A DNA stretch of 20,777 nucleotides from a virus. The DNA lies in IMG/VR virus record IMGVR_UViG_3300013093_004244, positions 1-20,777 of that record. One strand, given 5' to 3'. Position numbers and translations under genes: made by a program. The notes under the pieces are model-generated. The model worked only from the letters and a program-made list of their open reading frames with translations, was not told the origin of the DNA and ran no database searches. Shown here piece after piece: positions 1 through 6,100 of this stretch (the first letter of the stretch is position 1; the number at the start of each line of letters is the position of its first letter).

Positions 1-141
1 AAAAAACCTGGTGTTAGATTAGAACCCCTGGGGCCTAGATCTCGAGACCTTTTTTATATTGTAGCAAATTTTTTAGCTACTATATAGACCGGGCCCTAAA
101 AAACTTTCTTCAAAAACAGATTTCGGGGTCTAAAAATTTTT
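1..141. other. Noncoding AT-rich left edge
   Basis: No convincing reading frame lies here. The stretch has homopolymer A and T runs and short GC islands, including a GGGCCC palindrome near 91-96. A weak inverted repeat occurs at 61-80, with arms GTAGC and GCTAC around an A/T loop. A second, distant pair is TAGACC at 85-90 and GGTCTA at 127-132. These may be leader or terminator structures of a gene left of the window, but none has the stem strength to call a terminator. It directly precedes a strong promoter. Confidence 0.4.
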
Positions 142-170
142 TTGACAAATTTTTTTATCTGTGCTATACT
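142..170 (+). promoter_or_regulatory. Strong sigma-70-type early promoter, extended -10
   Basis: TTGACA at 142-147 matches the -35 consensus exactly. It is followed by a 17-nt spacer and TATACT at 165-170, preceded by TG at 162-163 (extended -10). Spacing and sequence are near optimal for a bacterial housekeeping RNA polymerase, as expected of a phage early promoter. Transcription would start about 7 nt past the -10, near position 177, which is the A of the next ORF's ATG. The mRNA would therefore be leaderless. Confidence 0.8.
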
Positions 171-176
171 TTTTCC

Positions 177-434
177 ATGACTAGATTATATGGCTTTATT
201 TCCCGTAAGTATGCAGATTCAGAGTGGTTAGCCAACAAATTAGCTTGGCCCATAGTTATCTGTGTTATAGTAGTGTATATGACCGTATATCTATTATTCG
301 GCCCAATCGGTCTTTATATATTAACTTTCTTAATCTTGTTTACCATATGGCTAATCATCATGCTGTTAACTCTACACTTTATTCGAAATGTATATAGATA
401 TATATGTAAGTTATTTCTTGATCTTAGGTCTTAA
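177..434 (+). CDS. Small two-helix membrane protein, predicted early gene
   Basis: This is an 85-residue protein of unknown family. Residues 1-23 are polar and include basic positions. Two hydrophobic segments follow, about 24-42 and 44-68, separated by a G-P-x-G turn at 42-45. A short basic and aromatic tail (70-85) closes it. This is a hairpin in the inner membrane, most likely with both ends cytoplasmic by the positive-inside rule. There is no Shine-Dalgarno; the ATG sits where the strong upstream promoter should initiate. Small early two-helix phage membrane proteins include superinfection-exclusion proteins such as T4 Imm, which is similar in size and topology. That role is inference from size, topology and early promoter only. 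The gene converges on the minus-strand gene to its right: both stops lie in one TTAA at 431-434. Confidence 0.65.
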   Translation: MTRLYGFISRKYADSEWLANKLAWPIVICVIVVYMTVYLLFGPIGLYILTFLILFTIWLIIMLLTLHFIRNVYRYICKLFLDLRS

Positions 435-1501
435 GTACCCGAATATCTACCTGGTGGTTCCCAATACTCTGCACTGCCCGGGCCAGTAGGAAATTTTACT
501 GGATGATATACTTCGTTCCAAATACTATGTAAGTTAACTTCTACAGGAAATACCTCTTGGCCATTTACACTATTTTGACCATATAAGTCTTTGGCATATT
601 GTTGCCATGTTGAATAATCACGAAAGGAATCTTTATTAGTTTGTAAAAAATCCTTTAAGTCATTATATAATTGTCTAGTCCACTGTGTATATAGTTTACG
701 CTGTTGACTACGATTTGACATAATTTTTTTACCAGCTTCACCCTTAAGATTTAATGGTGTGCCCTTATAGTCGGGATTTGGCTTAGGATCATATTGTCCT
801 TCACCTAACTTTTTCTCGTGATTTTCATAAAAGTCACTGGGATCTGTCATACTGGGAAAACTTAACTGTTTAGGATCACGTTTTTTACTATAATAACTAG
901 TTCTGGGTCTTGTAGGACCCAGACCCATTTCGGGATCTTTATTAACTGGGTTTGTAGTAGTAGAGGGTTTATTAGTATCAGCTAGTCTTTTTCTTTCTCT
1001 ATCCCAAAGATCTTGTATTTCACTGGGATTAATTACTTGGTTAATATCCGGGAATTTTTTATTAGCATAATTTAAGAAATTAGCCTTGTTCAATCTAGGT
1101 TTACGTGAATCCCAAGCACGCTGCATTAAAGATCTTAAATCTCTAATTATAGTCATGCGACGACTAGCTTTGGGCTGTCTTAGATCTAGTTTACGCTGTT
1201 TAACAGTGGGTTCTACTTGTGTAGCTGTTTGGCTTTCTGCATAGCGTTTTTCTGTACGTGGTTTACCCGGGTACCAACCGCGGTTATAAGCGTTAACAGC
1301 CATAGCAGCACGCTGCTCGGGATTTAAGTGAGCTATACGCGGATTAGTGCTGTTAACAAAATAATCAATACACTGTTGTTGGCTCCAGCCTCGTGGAGGC
1401 TGGCTAAGATGTTTTCTTAACTCTTGTGGTGTGGGAGTTTCAAACCCTTCCACTATATGACTTAATATTTCGCTATCTTTGGTTATTTGATTAATACGCA
1501 T
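431..1501 (-). CDS. Basic, low-complexity protein of unknown function
   Basis: I do not recognise a family for this 356-residue protein. It is rich in Lys, Arg, Pro, Gln and Asn, with no membrane segment and no clear enzyme motif. Residues 30-75 look like a folded helical part with aromatic positions. The middle (about 95-280) is rich in basic residues and prolines and probably partly disordered. The C-terminal 75 residues again have regular Trp and Tyr spacing. Such composition suits a nucleic-acid-binding or virion-associated protein, but this is inference. The ATG at 1501 lies 7 nt after a GATAAATA late-type box with no Shine-Dalgarno between, so it is probably a late gene. It shares a 4-nt overlap of stop codons with the convergent membrane-protein gene. 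Confidence 0.7.
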   Translation of the reverse strand: MRINQITKDSEILSHIVEGFETPTPQELRKHLSQPPRGWSQQQCIDYFVNSTNPRIAHLNPEQRAAMAVNAYNRGWYPGKPRTEKRYAESQTATQVEPTVKQRKLDLRQPKASRRMTIIRDLRSLMQRAWDSRKPRLNKANFLNYANKKFPDINQVINPSEIQDLWDRERKRLADTNKPSTTTNPVNKDPEMGLGPTRPRTSYYSKKRDPKQLSFPSMTDPSDFYENHEKKLGEGQYDPKPNPDYKGTPLNLKGEAGKKIMSNRSQQRKLYTQWTRQLYNDLKDFLQTNKDSFRDYSTWQQYAKDLYGQNSVNGQEVFPVEVNLHSIWNEVYHPVKFPTGPGSAEYWEPPGRYSGT

Positions 1502-1508
1502 GATTAAT

Positions 1509-1516
1509 TATTTATC
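1509..1516 (-). promoter_or_regulatory. Late-type promoter box GATAAATA
   Basis: Read on the minus strand this is GATAAATA, one base from the T4 late consensus TATAAATA. It ends 7 nt before the ATG at 1501. T4-like late promoters start a few bases after the box, so the transcript would begin at or next to the start codon. No ribosome-binding sequence lies between. Confidence 0.5.
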
Positions 1517-1566
1517 CTATGCTTAAAATCTTTTTACCGTTTTTGCGCTTTGCGCTCCGCGGGTAG

Positions 1567-1588
1567 AATAAATAAGCATATAATAGGA
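1567..1588 (+). promoter_or_regulatory. Late-type box AATAAATA with downstream TATAAT and SD
   Basis: AATAAATA at 1567-1574 resembles the T4 late box and faces right toward the ATG at 1596. An exact TATAAT follows at 1579-1584, but no good -35 is visible 17 nt upstream of it, so the late box is the likelier element. AGGA at 1585-1588 is placed 7 nt before the ATG as a ribosome-binding site. With the opposite-facing box at 1509-1516 this makes a divergent promoter region. Confidence 0.45.
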
Positions 1589-1595
1589 TTTCTGT

Positions 1596-1886
1596 ATGGC
1601 CAAACTACTTACACAACTTTTTGATTCGGTCAAAACTAATTTAGAACGAGATTTCGGACGTGTGAAGAAATCTTCTATACAAGCAGTTAATGATGTTAAA
1701 TCGGCTCAAGCAGAGTTACGAGCATCCATTGAACGTGCCGCGATTCTAGCCGAAGAAGCTAGGGTAGCTGCTGAACTAGCAGCCAATGACGCTGCTCAGC
1801 GTGCACTTGAGCTTAGTCAAGAAGCCAAGGCTGCTGCCGAACGTGCTGAATATCATAGACACTTATTAACTATTATTTTAGATTAG
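1596..1886 (+). CDS. Ala-rich coiled-coil protein of unknown function
   Basis: This 96-residue protein is almost certainly one long helix from about residue 20 to 85. It is very rich in Ala, Glu, Arg and Gln, with an Ala/Leu heptad-like pattern across 40-85. It has no Cys, no Trp and no membrane segment. A short amphipathic segment (1-15) leads the protein. Coiled coils of this kind occur in tail-fibre accessory, scaffolding or chaperone-like phage proteins, but nothing here selects between these. The start is supported by AGGA 7 nt upstream of ATG, behind a late-type AATAAATA box. Its end overlaps the convergent nucleotidase gene by 14 nt. It is one of four isolated plus-strand genes in a mostly minus-strand region. 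Confidence 0.65.
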   Translation: MAKLLTQLFDSVKTNLERDFGRVKKSSIQAVNDVKSAQAELRASIERAAILAEEARVAAELAANDAAQRALELSQEAKAAAERAEYHRHLLTIILD

Positions 1887-2385
1887 CTTGAAATACCTGT
1901 TCAAGTTCGGCTAGAACTTGAGTAAAATCTCGACCTGTAACTTTAATAGCTTGACCACCAACTGCGGCCCATTCTTGACAATTACTAGTACGATCGTCTA
2001 CTAGAATATCACCTGGCTGGCAGTGTAGATGTTTCTCATGACCATGGGGACCAAATCTTACAGTTATGTCGGGATAATAATTATTCACCCACATAACTTT
2101 GTCATAAAATGCATCGGGTACATCGTCTTTTTTGGGTACAGCAGTTAGAAAATAAAGATTCCAACCTAGTTCAGTTCTAAATTTTCTAGCAAGAGCTATT
2201 AAACTATCAGCTTGGGGCATTTTGTTCAAACCAGCGTATAGATTAGGCACCGCCTTTAATATCTGCCATTCTTCTGTAGTCCATTTGTCTATTTGATTTT
2301 CTGTTTTTGGTTTATCTAGCACAGTAGTAGCAAAGTCCGTAAAATCGGCTACCACGCCGTCCATGTCGATATAAAGTGTTCGCAT
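1873..2385 (-). CDS. HAD-superfamily 5'(3')-deoxyribonucleotidase-like protein
   Basis: This is probably a nucleoside monophosphate phosphatase of the NT5C type, acting on host- or phage-derived nucleotides. HAD motif I is DMDGVVADF, with nucleophile D7 and acid D9. Motif II is at L80-T81, a Lys near 118 fits motif III, and ILVDDR with D130 and D131 is motif IV. At 170 residues it is a compact family member with a small cap between motifs I and II. It is coupled to the upstream nucleotidyltransferase-fold gene: that stop and this ATG are one base apart (TAATATG). It does not resemble GmhB, the heptose bisphosphatase, so it does not obviously complete the heptose pathway encoded elsewhere in the window. 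Phosphatase activity is a family inference; the substrate is unknown. Confidence 0.75.
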   Translation of the reverse strand: MRTLYIDMDGVVADFTDFATTVLDKPKTENQIDKWTTEEWQILKAVPNLYAGLNKMPQADSLIALARKFRTELGWNLYFLTAVPKKDDVPDAFYDKVMWVNNYYPDITVRFGPHGHEKHLHCQPGDILVDDRTSNCQEWAAVGGQAIKVTGRDFTQVLAELEQVFQANLK

Positions 2386-2386
2386 A

Positions 2387-3079
2387 TTAGATACTTAGTT
2401 TTTTACTATGTAAACGATCTATTAAATGAGTAATACCTTTTAAGGTATCGTCATTCCTTAGGCTTTTGTAGACCAAATTAGGTATGCTGAATTCTCCATC
2501 AGCTGACGAGTGCAGGCCTAATTTTCTATATCTACGTAGTAATTGTACACTATTTCTCATGGTTTGTAAATCACCAGTTTTAATTGCGTGTTTTAAAACT
2601 GTATGCCAAACTGAAATCATGTGTTCCAATTTTTCTTTGTCAATCTTGTATTTTTTAGTTTTGGGTTTTTGAATCCACTGGTCATGCAAGATGCTATAGC
2701 TAGCAGTAACCGCAGGGTGATCTTTGTCTTCTACGTAAAGTTCTATTGGTATATTGCTTATGGATAAGTCATATTTGTAACGGTATAATAGTCTTTTGGT
2801 ATCAAATAGTTCTGCTACTTCTCGATCGCAATCGACTGTAGTGAAGTCTGTTATAATATGTAGATCTATATCGCTTTTATTTGTATAGGTATAATTTGCA
2901 TTACCACCAGCTATAACAATGTCTACGACCTTAACTGGTACTTCCACAAAATCTATAAAGTCTTCGGCTATGCGTAATAAAGCTCCGCGCACTGAGCTTT
3001 TCAAACGGTTATGATCCCATAGTTTAGGATTTAGTACAGGATGCTGGCCAATTGGCAATGAAAATTCCGTTAAATTCAT
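2387..3079 (-). CDS. Nucleotidyltransferase-fold protein (Pol beta-like)
   Basis: The 230-residue protein carries the hallmark of the minimal nucleotidyltransferase fold: a GG dipeptide at 58-59, then D70-x-D72 in SDIDLHII, and a third carboxylate at about E113 in IELYVED. The metal-binding triad appears intact, so transfer of a nucleotide to an unknown acceptor is plausible. The C-terminal third is helical and basic. As I recall, similar proteins are common hypotheticals in T4-like marine phages; their substrate is not known to me. A late-type AATAAATA box ends 8 nt before the ATG with no Shine-Dalgarno. The next gene, a HAD phosphatase, follows after one base and is probably translated by coupling, which suggests a joint role on nucleotides or nucleic-acid ends. 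Confidence 0.7.
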   Translation of the reverse strand: MNLTEFSLPIGQHPVLNPKLWDHNRLKSSVRGALLRIAEDFIDFVEVPVKVVDIVIAGGNANYTYTNKSDIDLHIITDFTTVDCDREVAELFDTKRLLYRYKYDLSISNIPIELYVEDKDHPAVTASYSILHDQWIQKPKTKKYKIDKEKLEHMISVWHTVLKHAIKTGDLQTMRNSVQLLRRYRKLGLHSSADGEFSIPNLVYKSLRNDDTLKGITHLIDRLHSKKLSI

Positions 3080-3087
3080 GGTAATGT

Positions 3088-3095
3088 TATTTATT
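3088..3095 (-). promoter_or_regulatory. Late-type promoter box AATAAATA
   Basis: On the minus strand this reads AATAAATA, one base off T4 TATAAATA, and ends 8 nt before the ATG at 3079. It shares the 35-nt divergent spacer 3080-3114 with an opposite-facing box. No ribosome-binding site separates box and start codon. Confidence 0.5.
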
Positions 3096-3098
3096 GTA

Positions 3099-3105
3099 TT
3101 AAATA
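3099..3105 (+). promoter_or_regulatory. Possible late-type box TTAAATA
   Basis: TTAAATA is one base from the ATAAATA core of the late box and ends 9 nt before the ATG at 3115. It lies 3 bp from the opposite-facing AATAAATA, so polymerases could hardly use both at once. There is no Shine-Dalgarno. Weaker than the other boxes. Confidence 0.3.
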
Positions 3106-3114
3106 CTTTACAAT

Positions 3115-3666
3115 ATGAAGTATGCAGGTAATTTGTTAATAGCTAATCCCAGCAATCCGCAAGACGAATTCAGCCGCAGTGTTATTTTATTAGTTACACA
3201 CACTGATAATGTAGCTGTAGGTTTACAAGTAAATCTAGAACATACCGAAACTGACCTCAGCACAGTAGCGCATAATATCGGTATTCCTTTACGCACAAAC
3301 GATCCATTATATTTTGGTGGTAATCAAAGTGTTAATAAGATTCACGTTATACATAGTTTGGATTGGAAGGGTATAAGCACAGTAGCACTTAATAAAGAAA
3401 TAGGCATAACCAATGACATTTCTATATTAGCTGCTATTGCCGATGGACAAGGTCCTATGTATTATAAAGCCTGTGCGGGTTATTGGTTTTGGGGCGATGG
3501 TAGATTGGATCACCAGTTAAACCCTCGCGGTCGAGAAATGTATGAACCACACAAATGGGAACTTATACCTGCAACTATCGACAATGTGTTTGAAGACTCT
3601 GTAGAAGATATGTGGGCCAAGGGTCTTAAGTCTGTGGCCCGTCAAAAGATAGCAGCTTGGTTCTAA
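3115..3666 (+). CDS. AlgH/UPF0301 (YqgE)-family-like protein
   Basis: The 183-residue sequence follows the pattern of the bacterial UPF0301/AlgH family (E. coli YqgE, about 187 residues). It has LLIANP then FSRSVILL near the N-terminus, a VGLQVN segment near residues 35-40, a FGGNQ segment near 67-71, and IHSLDW near 79-84. The later Gly-rich stretch ending in GYWFWGDG and the Trp-containing C-terminal region also fit. Length and order match, so it is full length. The family's biochemical role is poorly defined; it has been called a transcriptional regulator in Pseudomonas (AlgH), but direct evidence is weak. An acquired host gene or an old phage relative are both possible. It is isolated on the plus strand and ends 3 nt from the convergent helicase gene. 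Confidence 0.7.
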   Translation: MKYAGNLLIANPSNPQDEFSRSVILLVTHTDNVAVGLQVNLEHTETDLSTVAHNIGIPLRTNDPLYFGGNQSVNKIHVIHSLDWKGISTVALNKEIGITNDISILAAIADGQGPMYYKACAGYWFWGDGRLDHQLNPRGREMYEPHKWELIPATIDNVFEDSVEDMWAKGLKSVARQKIAAWF

Positions 3667-3687
3667 AAATTAATCCTTTTCTGGATT
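3662..3687 (-). terminator. Weak intrinsic terminator after helicase gene
   Basis: On the minus strand AATCC and GGATT can pair as a 5-bp stem around a 6-nt A-rich loop, followed by AATTTTT. It spans the last codons and stop of the helicase gene. The stem is short with only two G-C pairs, so activity is doubtful. On the plus strand the T-run is missing, so it would act only on leftward transcripts. Confidence 0.3.
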
Positions 3688-5100
3688 TAGGTTACTCAAC
3701 ATACTGCGAATAGCCGGCGCTGCTGTTTTGCTTTTAATCTTACTGATACTAATACCTTGTGTAGGATCTACAGTAGTTTCTGTAGTAGATACCATACTAG
3801 TACGTTTCAATCCCGCCATGATACTGCTAGTACCAGATTGTGTTTTTTGTTGACTCAAACTAGTTTCTTCTTCTTCACCTAGGTCCGAAATACGCAAAGT
3901 ATCTAAATTAAATTCTAATTCAACTTTTTGTCCTACACCACTGCTAGAACGTGTTTTCATAAACTGTATTTGATATCTACCACGTTCTTTCATAGCCCTA
4001 CTAGTAAAGATACCTATAACGTTATCAGCTGTCATAATCTTACTCAAACCGCCTGAAATATGACTATGATCGAACTCAATTTCTTCAACTGCTGCGCGAT
4101 TCAACTGACTAGCTGTAACAGTTATACATTGTGTTTCCATAGCTAAGTTTCTAATCTCTTCCGACACATATTTGTCTTTTACAAACAAATCGCTGGGCGA
4201 TACCTTCACTGATAAAGGCATCATCAAATCGAGATAATCTATTAATAAAACGTCGGGTTTTACACCTTTTTTGACCTGATATTCCTTCAAATAGGCTCGA
4301 ATATCGTTGCAATTTTTTCCGCTGGGCATATACTTGATTTGTATGCTTCCGGCGCTTTTTCCAGCCATTTTAACTTTAAGCTCTACATCGTCCAAATTAC
4401 GGAATATCTCGCGTGTACCGATGCCTGTAATCATACTATCCAATCGCATGGCCACTAGATTTTCACTTAACTCAAAAGTTAAGTAAACAACATTCAAGCC
4501 CATCATAGCCCAGTTTATTCCCATATTAGCCAAGAATAAACTCTTACCACCGCCAGATGCTGCTGCAAAAATATTCAATTCACCGCGGTTAAATCCACCA
4601 TAAAGTTTCTTGTCCACAGTGGGCCAACCAGTGCTAATTTGTCCATTGCTGTTTTTCAGCATGGTCAATCTACTTCTGGGATCTTCAAAATAATCTGTAC
4701 CCATATCTTTATTCAAACTGATTTGTATTGCATCTTTAATCAGTTTTTCTACTGGACCATAGTCTCCAGCTTCCAATAAATCACTGCTTTTAATAATAGC
4801 TCGTTCTAGCCCCTTATGACGACTAAAATTTTCAAATTCATCCATTAGCCATTCATAATTTTCTTTGGGCAATGTTACTGGATTAAAATCACTATTAGTT
4901 GACGCATTAACAATACTAGCCTCGGGCATAACTTTATATTCATCTACATAATCATGAATAAATTTTGCTGCTGCTTGTAATTTTTGATTAAAGTTTTCCG
5001 GGTCAAATATATTTTGGCAACGTATAAAAGTTTCTGCATCTGAAAGAAACATTTCCAAATATAATTTTTGTATATCATAATTGTAGTTTGTTTTATTCAT
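3670..5100 (-). CDS. 41: Replicative DNA helicase, T4 gp41-like (DnaB family)
   Basis: This is the hexameric 5'-3' helicase that unwinds the fork and works with the adjacent primase. The first 130 residues form a helical N-terminal collar. A RecA-type motor domain follows, with Walker A AAASGGGKS at 179-187. A segment around 205-212 ending TFELS gives the DnaB-type glutamate (E210). Walker B is DVLLIDYLD at 283-291, and a sensor-like TASQLNRAA follows at about 328-336. Length (476) matches the T4 gp41 class. The C-terminal 70 residues are Ser/Thr/Gln rich and probably a flexible tail for partner contacts. The gene starts inside the end of the primase gene (8-nt overlap), the same 61-41 order as T4, and so is translationally coupled to it. 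Confidence 0.92.
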   Translation of the reverse strand: MNKTNYNYDIQKLYLEMFLSDAETFIRCQNIFDPENFNQKLQAAAKFIHDYVDEYKVMPEASIVNASTNSDFNPVTLPKENYEWLMDEFENFSRHKGLERAIIKSSDLLEAGDYGPVEKLIKDAIQISLNKDMGTDYFEDPRSRLTMLKNSNGQISTGWPTVDKKLYGGFNRGELNIFAAASGGGKSLFLANMGINWAMMGLNVVYLTFELSENLVAMRLDSMITGIGTREIFRNLDDVELKVKMAGKSAGSIQIKYMPSGKNCNDIRAYLKEYQVKKGVKPDVLLIDYLDLMMPLSVKVSPSDLFVKDKYVSEEIRNLAMETQCITVTASQLNRAAVEEIEFDHSHISGGLSKIMTADNVIGIFTSRAMKERGRYQIQFMKTRSSSGVGQKVELEFNLDTLRISDLGEEEETSLSQQKTQSGTSSIMAGLKRTSMVSTTETTVDPTQGISISKIKSKTAAPAIRSMLSNLNPEKD

Positions 5101-6091
5101 GTAATCCCCTTAACTTTTTCATCAACAAATTAATTTTAATCTCGCCGCTAACTCTATAATGTAATATAGTAGTTAGTGTATATAGCCGACCGTATCTTTT
5201 TACTGCATCGGCTACGTCTTTAATATCATCTTCCCAAGGTGGCACACTAACTGACCAATTATTTTCCAATGCAGCCTTTAACATTTTTGCACCGGCAGCA
5301 TCTCGATCTGGAACAACAATAACTTCACGACCTAATGCGTTTATTCTAGCGCATTGTGTTTCATTTGGATCATTATGTGATATTGCACAACCATCTATAC
5401 TGATAGCGTCAAATTGACCTTCAACAACTATTATATATGCTCTTGAATCTGATTGCCTATCTAAATTGAAAACATAGCCGGGCTGAGTATCTGTAAGATA
5501 TTTTGGTTTACCATTAGTAATTTTTCTACCGGTATATCCCACAATCTTTCCATTATGGTAAAATGGTATAATCACTCGATCTCTATAGCCCGGTGTCGAA
5601 CTCCAATACCAAGTATACCATTCCCATTTCATTTGTCTTTGACTAACAATGTATTCAATTACAGATAAGAGATCTGGATCTTTGCATCCTTCATCAATCC
5701 ATTGATCTATGGGCATACAGTTATCTGGTAATTCTTTTTCTTCTAATTCAAACTGTAATTCTTTTTTAGTTACAGGCTGGTTATCTCTAAGTTTAAGAGC
5801 AATTAACCCTAGTTTTCCTAAATCATTTTCACTTAATCCTAACCATGTGAATAGTTTTTTAGTATTGGCGCTGATTAAATGTCCGGGTGTCCAACCTGCT
5901 TTGAAATTGCAGTTAAAACAATGATATTGAAATCCGCCATTGGGATTAACTAATATACCACCACGTTTTTTAGTATCACGATTTTCGCCATTATTATGAC
6001 AACAGACAGCATTGAAACTTATCCATCCGCTAGGAGTGGATTTACGTTTACCTGGAAGTAAAGATAATAATGCTGATTGTATTTCGTTCAC
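5093..6091 (-). CDS. 61: DNA primase, T4 gp61-like (zinc ribbon plus TOPRIM)
   Basis: It makes RNA primers for lagging-strand synthesis together with the gp41-like helicase. A zinc-ribbon is visible in the N-terminal part: C31-H32 and C58-x2-C61. The TOPRIM catalytic fold is clear: VVEGQFDAI with E224, then VPDRDAAG with D262 and D264, the conserved acidic metal-binding set. A basic stretch near 168-200 (YRDRVIIPF, then YTGRK) precedes TOPRIM as in DnaG-type primases. At 332 residues it is close to T4 gp61 (342). The start is a GTG, 9 nt after the stop of the virion-protein gene, with no strong Shine-Dalgarno. Translation may therefore depend on upstream ribosomes. No promoter is seen for primase alone. 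Confidence 0.9.
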   Translation of the reverse strand: MNEIQSALLSLLPGKRKSTPSGWISFNAVCCHNNGENRDTKKRGGILVNPNGGFQYHCFNCNFKAGWTPGHLISANTKKLFTWLGLSENDLGKLGLIALKLRDNQPVTKKELQFELEEKELPDNCMPIDQWIDEGCKDPDLLSVIEYIVSQRQMKWEWYTWYWSSTPGYRDRVIIPFYHNGKIVGYTGRKITNGKPKYLTDTQPGYVFNLDRQSDSRAYIIVVEGQFDAISIDGCAISHNDPNETQCARINALGREVIVVPDRDAAGAKMLKAALENNWSVSVPPWEDDIKDVADAVKRYGRLYTLTTILHYRVSGEIKINLLMKKLRGLHE

Positions 6092-6100
6092 TAAGCTAGT

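Noticed and set aside
1-141. Structured RNA, tRNA or attachment site at the left edge
   Set aside because: No cloverleaf, no T-loop consensus and no long direct repeats; only short palindromes in AT-rich sequence.
1540-1562. GCGC-TTT-GCGC and CCGCGG hairpin between divergent genes
   Set aside because: Stems are about 4 bp and no T tract or known operator pattern fits; probably chance in a small GC island.
1887-1905. Inverted repeat with arms CTTGAA (1887-1892) and TTCAAG (1900-1905) at a convergent gene end
   Set aside because: The stem is only 6 bp and neither strand has a T tract after it, so it is not a credible terminator.
1873-2385. HAD protein as GmhB, completing the heptose pathway
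   Set aside because: Motif surroundings (DMDGVVADF, LVDDRTSN) match deoxyribonucleotidase-type HADs, and the Cys-rich zinc loop typical of GmhB is missing.
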